DNA from: an uncultured Porphyromonas sp. | Lineage (GTDB): Bacteria; Bacteroidota; Bacteroidia; Bacteroidales; Porphyromonadaceae | Length of the DNA: 16,342 nucleotides | NCBI GenBank assembly: GCA_905372565.1 | Contig: CAJPPK010000034.1 | Coordinates: forward strand, 1-16,342 | Reading direction: 5' to 3' | In this document: positions 14,331-16,342 of the stretch, in pieces | How the letters are laid out: each line of letters starts with the position of its first letter | Position numbering within the stretch: the stretch's first letter is position 1 | Notes under the pieces: model-generated | The model's input: only the letters and a program-made list of their open reading frames with translations | The model's database searches: none | Told to the model about the DNA's origin: nothing | Position numbers and translations under genes: made by a program

Positions 14331-15113
14331 TTACTTGATAGAAGAGGTAGCCTGAACTAAGGGAGCCAACTTCTCCTTCGCTAGCTCGTAGCCGATATGA
14401 TGAAGACTCTCAGCAGCCTGCAGGTCAAACATACCGAACTTCGTCACCTCCCCCGACTCTAGTAGGTAATCACAGACTGCACAGTCTGGTATCGTATTCT
14501 GGCGGAAGATCAGCTCCCACGAGCGGTTAGCTATCGCCTTGAGGGTCTTCTCCGTAGGATCATTACTAACAGGGCCAAGATTCATCCCGATGATCGTCTC
14601 ACAGTCTTCACGCAAGACCGTCACGGGGAAGTTCCGAAATAGCCCCCCATCGACATAGGTGTGCCCATTGATCTCCACAGGCTGGAAGAGGATAGGTATC
14701 GAACAAGAGGCGAGGATGATCTTAGCCAAAGGCCCCTCAGTGAATACGTGCTGCTCCCCTGCGTCTAAATCGGTAGCGACGATACGCATCGGGTGAGGTA
14801 GATCTTCAAGATGCTTGTAGGGAAGGTTGCGACGCAGGTGCTTCAGGAAGTTCGTCGTACTAAAGAGTCCCCCTCCTCTAATCGTCAAGCGCGTCATCTG
14901 CATAAAGCCTCCCTTAGAGAAGATCTCAAAGATCTCCTGTGGGGCATAGCCAGCGGCATAGAAGGCTCCCATAATCGACCCAGCACTCGTGCCAGCGATG
15001 ATGTCAGGCTGCAGATGATTCTCCTCAAGATACTGCAAGACCCCAAGGTGGGCAAAGCCCTTAATACTCCCTCCACTGAGGGCTAGACCCAGCGGATACT
15101 TTTCCTTTTCCAT
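14331..15113 (-). CDS. Patatin-like phospholipase family protein
   Basis: Serine acyl hydrolase of the patatin fold, RssA-like in size. The 260-aa protein has the oxyanion-hole motif SGGSIKG (13-19), the nucleophile elbow GTSAGS (41-46, S43) and the DGG of the Ser-Asp dyad with D155 in YVDGGLFRNFPV. All catalytic residues are intact. No signal peptide, POTRA or outer-membrane barrel is present, unlike the larger secreted patatin-like proteins of some pathogens, so it is probably a cytoplasmic or peripheral membrane enzyme acting on membrane lipids. The natural substrate is unknown. It is the first gene of a two-gene unit with the GH13 gene, driven by the promoter box at 15137-15144 (leader about 17 nt). 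Confidence 0.92.
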   Translation of the reverse strand: MEKEKYPLGLALSGGSIKGFAHLGVLQYLEENHLQPDIIAGTSAGSIMGAFYAAGYAPQEIFEIFSKGGFMQMTRLTIRGGGLFSTTNFLKHLRRNLPYKHLEDLPHPMRIVATDLDAGEQHVFTEGPLAKIILASCSIPILFQPVEINGHTYVDGGLFRNFPVTVLREDCETIIGMNLGPVSNDPTEKTLKAIANRSWELIFRQNTIPDCAVCDYLLESGEVTKFGMFDLQAAESLHHIGYELAKEKLAPLVQATSSIK

Positions 15114-15418
15114 AAGTGCTAGTTACGTTTCTGCCACAAAGGTACGACAATCCTACTACCAGCCACAGACAGAGCCCGATACCACTTCCCCCTATCTGGC
15201 AAGCAAAAATGCCCCGCGATCCATACCACTTGTCAGCTAGAAAGGATACGAAACAGCTCCCCAAAGGGAACCTTAGTGCCTCCCTTGAGGAGCTTCTGGC
15301 TTCCCTCTAGAGTTAGCACTCCACCTCCACCCTATCTCCATGCTTGCTACTCATCGAGATACAGAACTTTTGCTCTGCCAAGCAAGTTGACCAATAAACA
15401 ATACTCACTCCATTCTCT
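15114..15418. other. Divergent intergenic region patatin-like gene / DUF1697 gene (305 bp)
   Basis: Contains the patatin-operon promoter (15137-15144, minus). I see no convincing TAnnTTTG box for the plus-strand DUF1697 gene; TTGACC at 15387-15392 is the only -35-like feature and has no good partner. A 64-codon open frame (15116-15310) has no recognisable protein features and overlaps the minus-strand promoter, so it is not called. Confidence 0.5.
15137..15144 (-). promoter_or_regulatory. Promoter -7 box for patatin-amylase operon
   Basis: The minus strand reads TCG-TACCTTTG-TGG, matching TAnnTTTG and closely resembling the thrS, ddh and dtd boxes. It lies 24 nt before the ATG at 15113. Confidence 0.65.
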
Positions 15419-15958
15419 ATGAAGCAAGAACAAATCATCCTCCTCCGTGGTGTCATGCCCAGCGGAAAGAACAGTATACCTAAGATGGCAATCCTTCGCC
15501 AGCACCTCGAAGAGGCTGGCTTCGAAGCCGTCCGCACCTACATCCAAAGCGGCAACATCCTCCTTCAGAGTGATCTGTCGAAGCAAGCACTAAGTCAGCG
15601 TATTCACGACCTCATCTTCGAGAAGTATGGGGCTGACCTCGCTGCCCTTGTCTTCTTCCCCGAGGAGATACAAGCATGGGTTGATGCTCTGCCCTTCTCC
15701 CCCGAACTTGATCCCAGCCGAGTCTTCTTCACGATGACGATGGAAGAGACCAAGGCAGAGCGTCGTCAAGCGCTTGCCGAAAAGACTTGGGGAGAAGCAG
15801 TACTGCACCTCACCGAGCAATGTGCCTACATCCATGCTCCCGTGACCTACAAGAACTCCAAGCTAACGAACAATGCCCTAGAGCGAGCCCTCGGTGTGAC
15901 CTGCACCACCCGCAACCTCAACACCCTCCGTCGTATCCTCGCCCTCGCCGAAGGTTAG
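15419..15958 (+). CDS. DUF1697 family protein
   Basis: Conserved bacterial protein of unknown function. The 179-aa length is typical. Family hallmarks are present: N-terminal IILLRGVMPSGKNSIPKM (family form LRGINVGGxxxxxM), AGFEAVRTYIQSGNILLQS (consensus GFxxVxTYIQSGNVxF), and near the C-terminus YKNSKLTNNALERALGVTCTTRNLNT (consensus SKLTNxxxExxLgvxxTxRNwnT, shown here in part). No signal peptide or membrane segment. It stands alone on the plus strand, diverging from the patatin operon, and is followed by a strong terminator. I cannot assign a reaction; the conserved Arg, Ser and Asn residues suggest a binding or catalytic site, but that is inference. Confidence 0.88.
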   Translation: MKQEQIILLRGVMPSGKNSIPKMAILRQHLEEAGFEAVRTYIQSGNILLQSDLSKQALSQRIHDLIFEKYGADLAALVFFPEEIQAWVDALPFSPELDPSRVFFTMTMEETKAERRQALAEKTWGEAVLHLTEQCAYIHAPVTYKNSKLTNNALERALGVTCTTRNLNTLRRILALAEG

Positions 15959-16032
15959 CATTTCTCCCCTCATGCAAGACTAGCCCTTCTCCCTCCCGCA
16001 GGAAAGAGAAAAAAGGGTCTGAGTGAGAGAAA

Positions 16033-16085
16033 AAGCAGTATGTGCTCTGTGGTTACTCCATAGAGCACATACTGCTTCTATTTTT
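16033..16085. terminator. Strong intrinsic terminator after DUF1697 gene
   Basis: The arms 16033-16052 and 16058-16077 pair over 20 bp with one G-U and a 5-nt TTACT loop. The core is AAGCAGTATGTGCTCT with AGAGCACATACTGCTT. The stem is followed by CTATTTTT (plus strand) and preceded by GAGAGAAAAA, so it can work in both directions. Confidence 0.9.
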
Positions 16086-16126
16086 AAGAGACTATTCTGC
16101 CTACTTTAAGAGACTATTCCGCTTAC
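16083..16126 (+). repeat. Two-copy tandem repeat, 22-bp unit
   Basis: TTTAAGAGACTATTCTGCCTAC (in two parts: TTTAAGAGACTATTC and TGCCTAC; 16083-16104) is followed directly by TTTAAGAGACTATTC plus CGCTTAC (16105-16126). The copies differ at two positions. The array begins in the U-run of the preceding terminator. No function is evident. Confidence 0.8.
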
Positions 16127-16342
16127 TTCTCCATGAGCTATACTGGCCCAAAGAATATAAGTCAACACCTACTCCTCCACCTACACCATGAGCACGGGCA
16201 CTGCGCCGATCTCCCATCATCCACTACCCACCTCAGCAGTGAAGACCTAAGCTATCCCTCGTAGCTATCTCAGGACTAGCTCGTACTCTTCGGGTAGGCA
16301 TATAACAGATTTGGGTGTCCCAAGCATACGCTCAGAACACCC

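Larger units (their letters stand above)
15959..16342. other. Gene-free 3' end of window (384 bp)
   Basis: Holds the DUF1697 terminator and the 22-bp tandem repeat. After 16127 I see no supported gene. A 41-codon frame from the ATG at 16133 has no recognisable features. At the very end GGGTGT (16313-16318) and ACACCC (16337-16342) are complementary and may be part of a hairpin continuing past the window edge. Confidence 0.5.

Noticed and set aside
15116..15310. 64-codon plus-strand gene upstream of the DUF1697 gene
   Set aside because: It is Pro/Ser-rich without a family match and crosses the patatin-operon promoter on the other strand.

Overview
The window looks like ordinary chromosome from a moderately GC-rich member of the Bacteroidota, most likely Porphyromonas or a close relative. 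The genus is an inference. It rests on the Bacteroidota-type promoter box TAnnTTTG in front of at least seven genes, short AT-rich leaders with no strong Shine-Dalgarno sequences, and the gene set: meso-DAP dehydrogenase, a PgpH-type 7TM-HD protein, a flavodiiron protein and an agmatine/arginine-deiminase-like enzyme.

Layout. Positions 1-2857 (minus strand) hold the translation operon thrS-infC-rpmI, with rpmI cut by the window edge. A 452-bp divergent region (2858-3309) separates it from a plus-strand block: the 7TM-HD phosphodiesterase gene (pgpH-like), coupled by a 1-nt overlap to shikimate kinase (aroK), then efp with its own promoter. A terminator lies between the convergent efp and dtd. 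From dtd at 6682 to 15113 everything is on the minus strand. Reading in the direction of transcription: a patatin-like lipase and a cytoplasmic GH13 amylase (5 nt apart); a guanidino-group-modifying enzyme; ddh, lgt, a flavodiiron protein (fprA) and nagB, probably one transcription unit with an internal hairpin; then dtd alone. A plus-strand DUF1697 gene (15419-15958) with a strong terminator follows, and the last 384 bp have no supported gene.

Functions. Most genes are housekeeping: translation (ThrRS, IF3, L35, EF-P, D-aminoacyl-tRNA deacylase), envelope building (Ddh for DAP/lysine, Lgt for lipoproteins, NagB for amino sugars), aromatic biosynthesis (AroK), probable c-di-AMP turnover (PgpH-like) and oxygen/NO defence in an anaerobe (FprA).

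No clear new multi-gene system is visible. The most unusual item is an 86-bp intergenic element present twice in the same orientation (3046-3131 and 12452-12537). Each copy has two direct units and one inverted unit, and the single base that decides which direct unit pairs perfectly with the inverted unit is swapped between copies. Other points are a strong hairpin between thrS and infC, a foldable leader before rpmI, an extended promoter box shared by several genes, and a 22-bp tandem duplication after the DUF1697 terminator.
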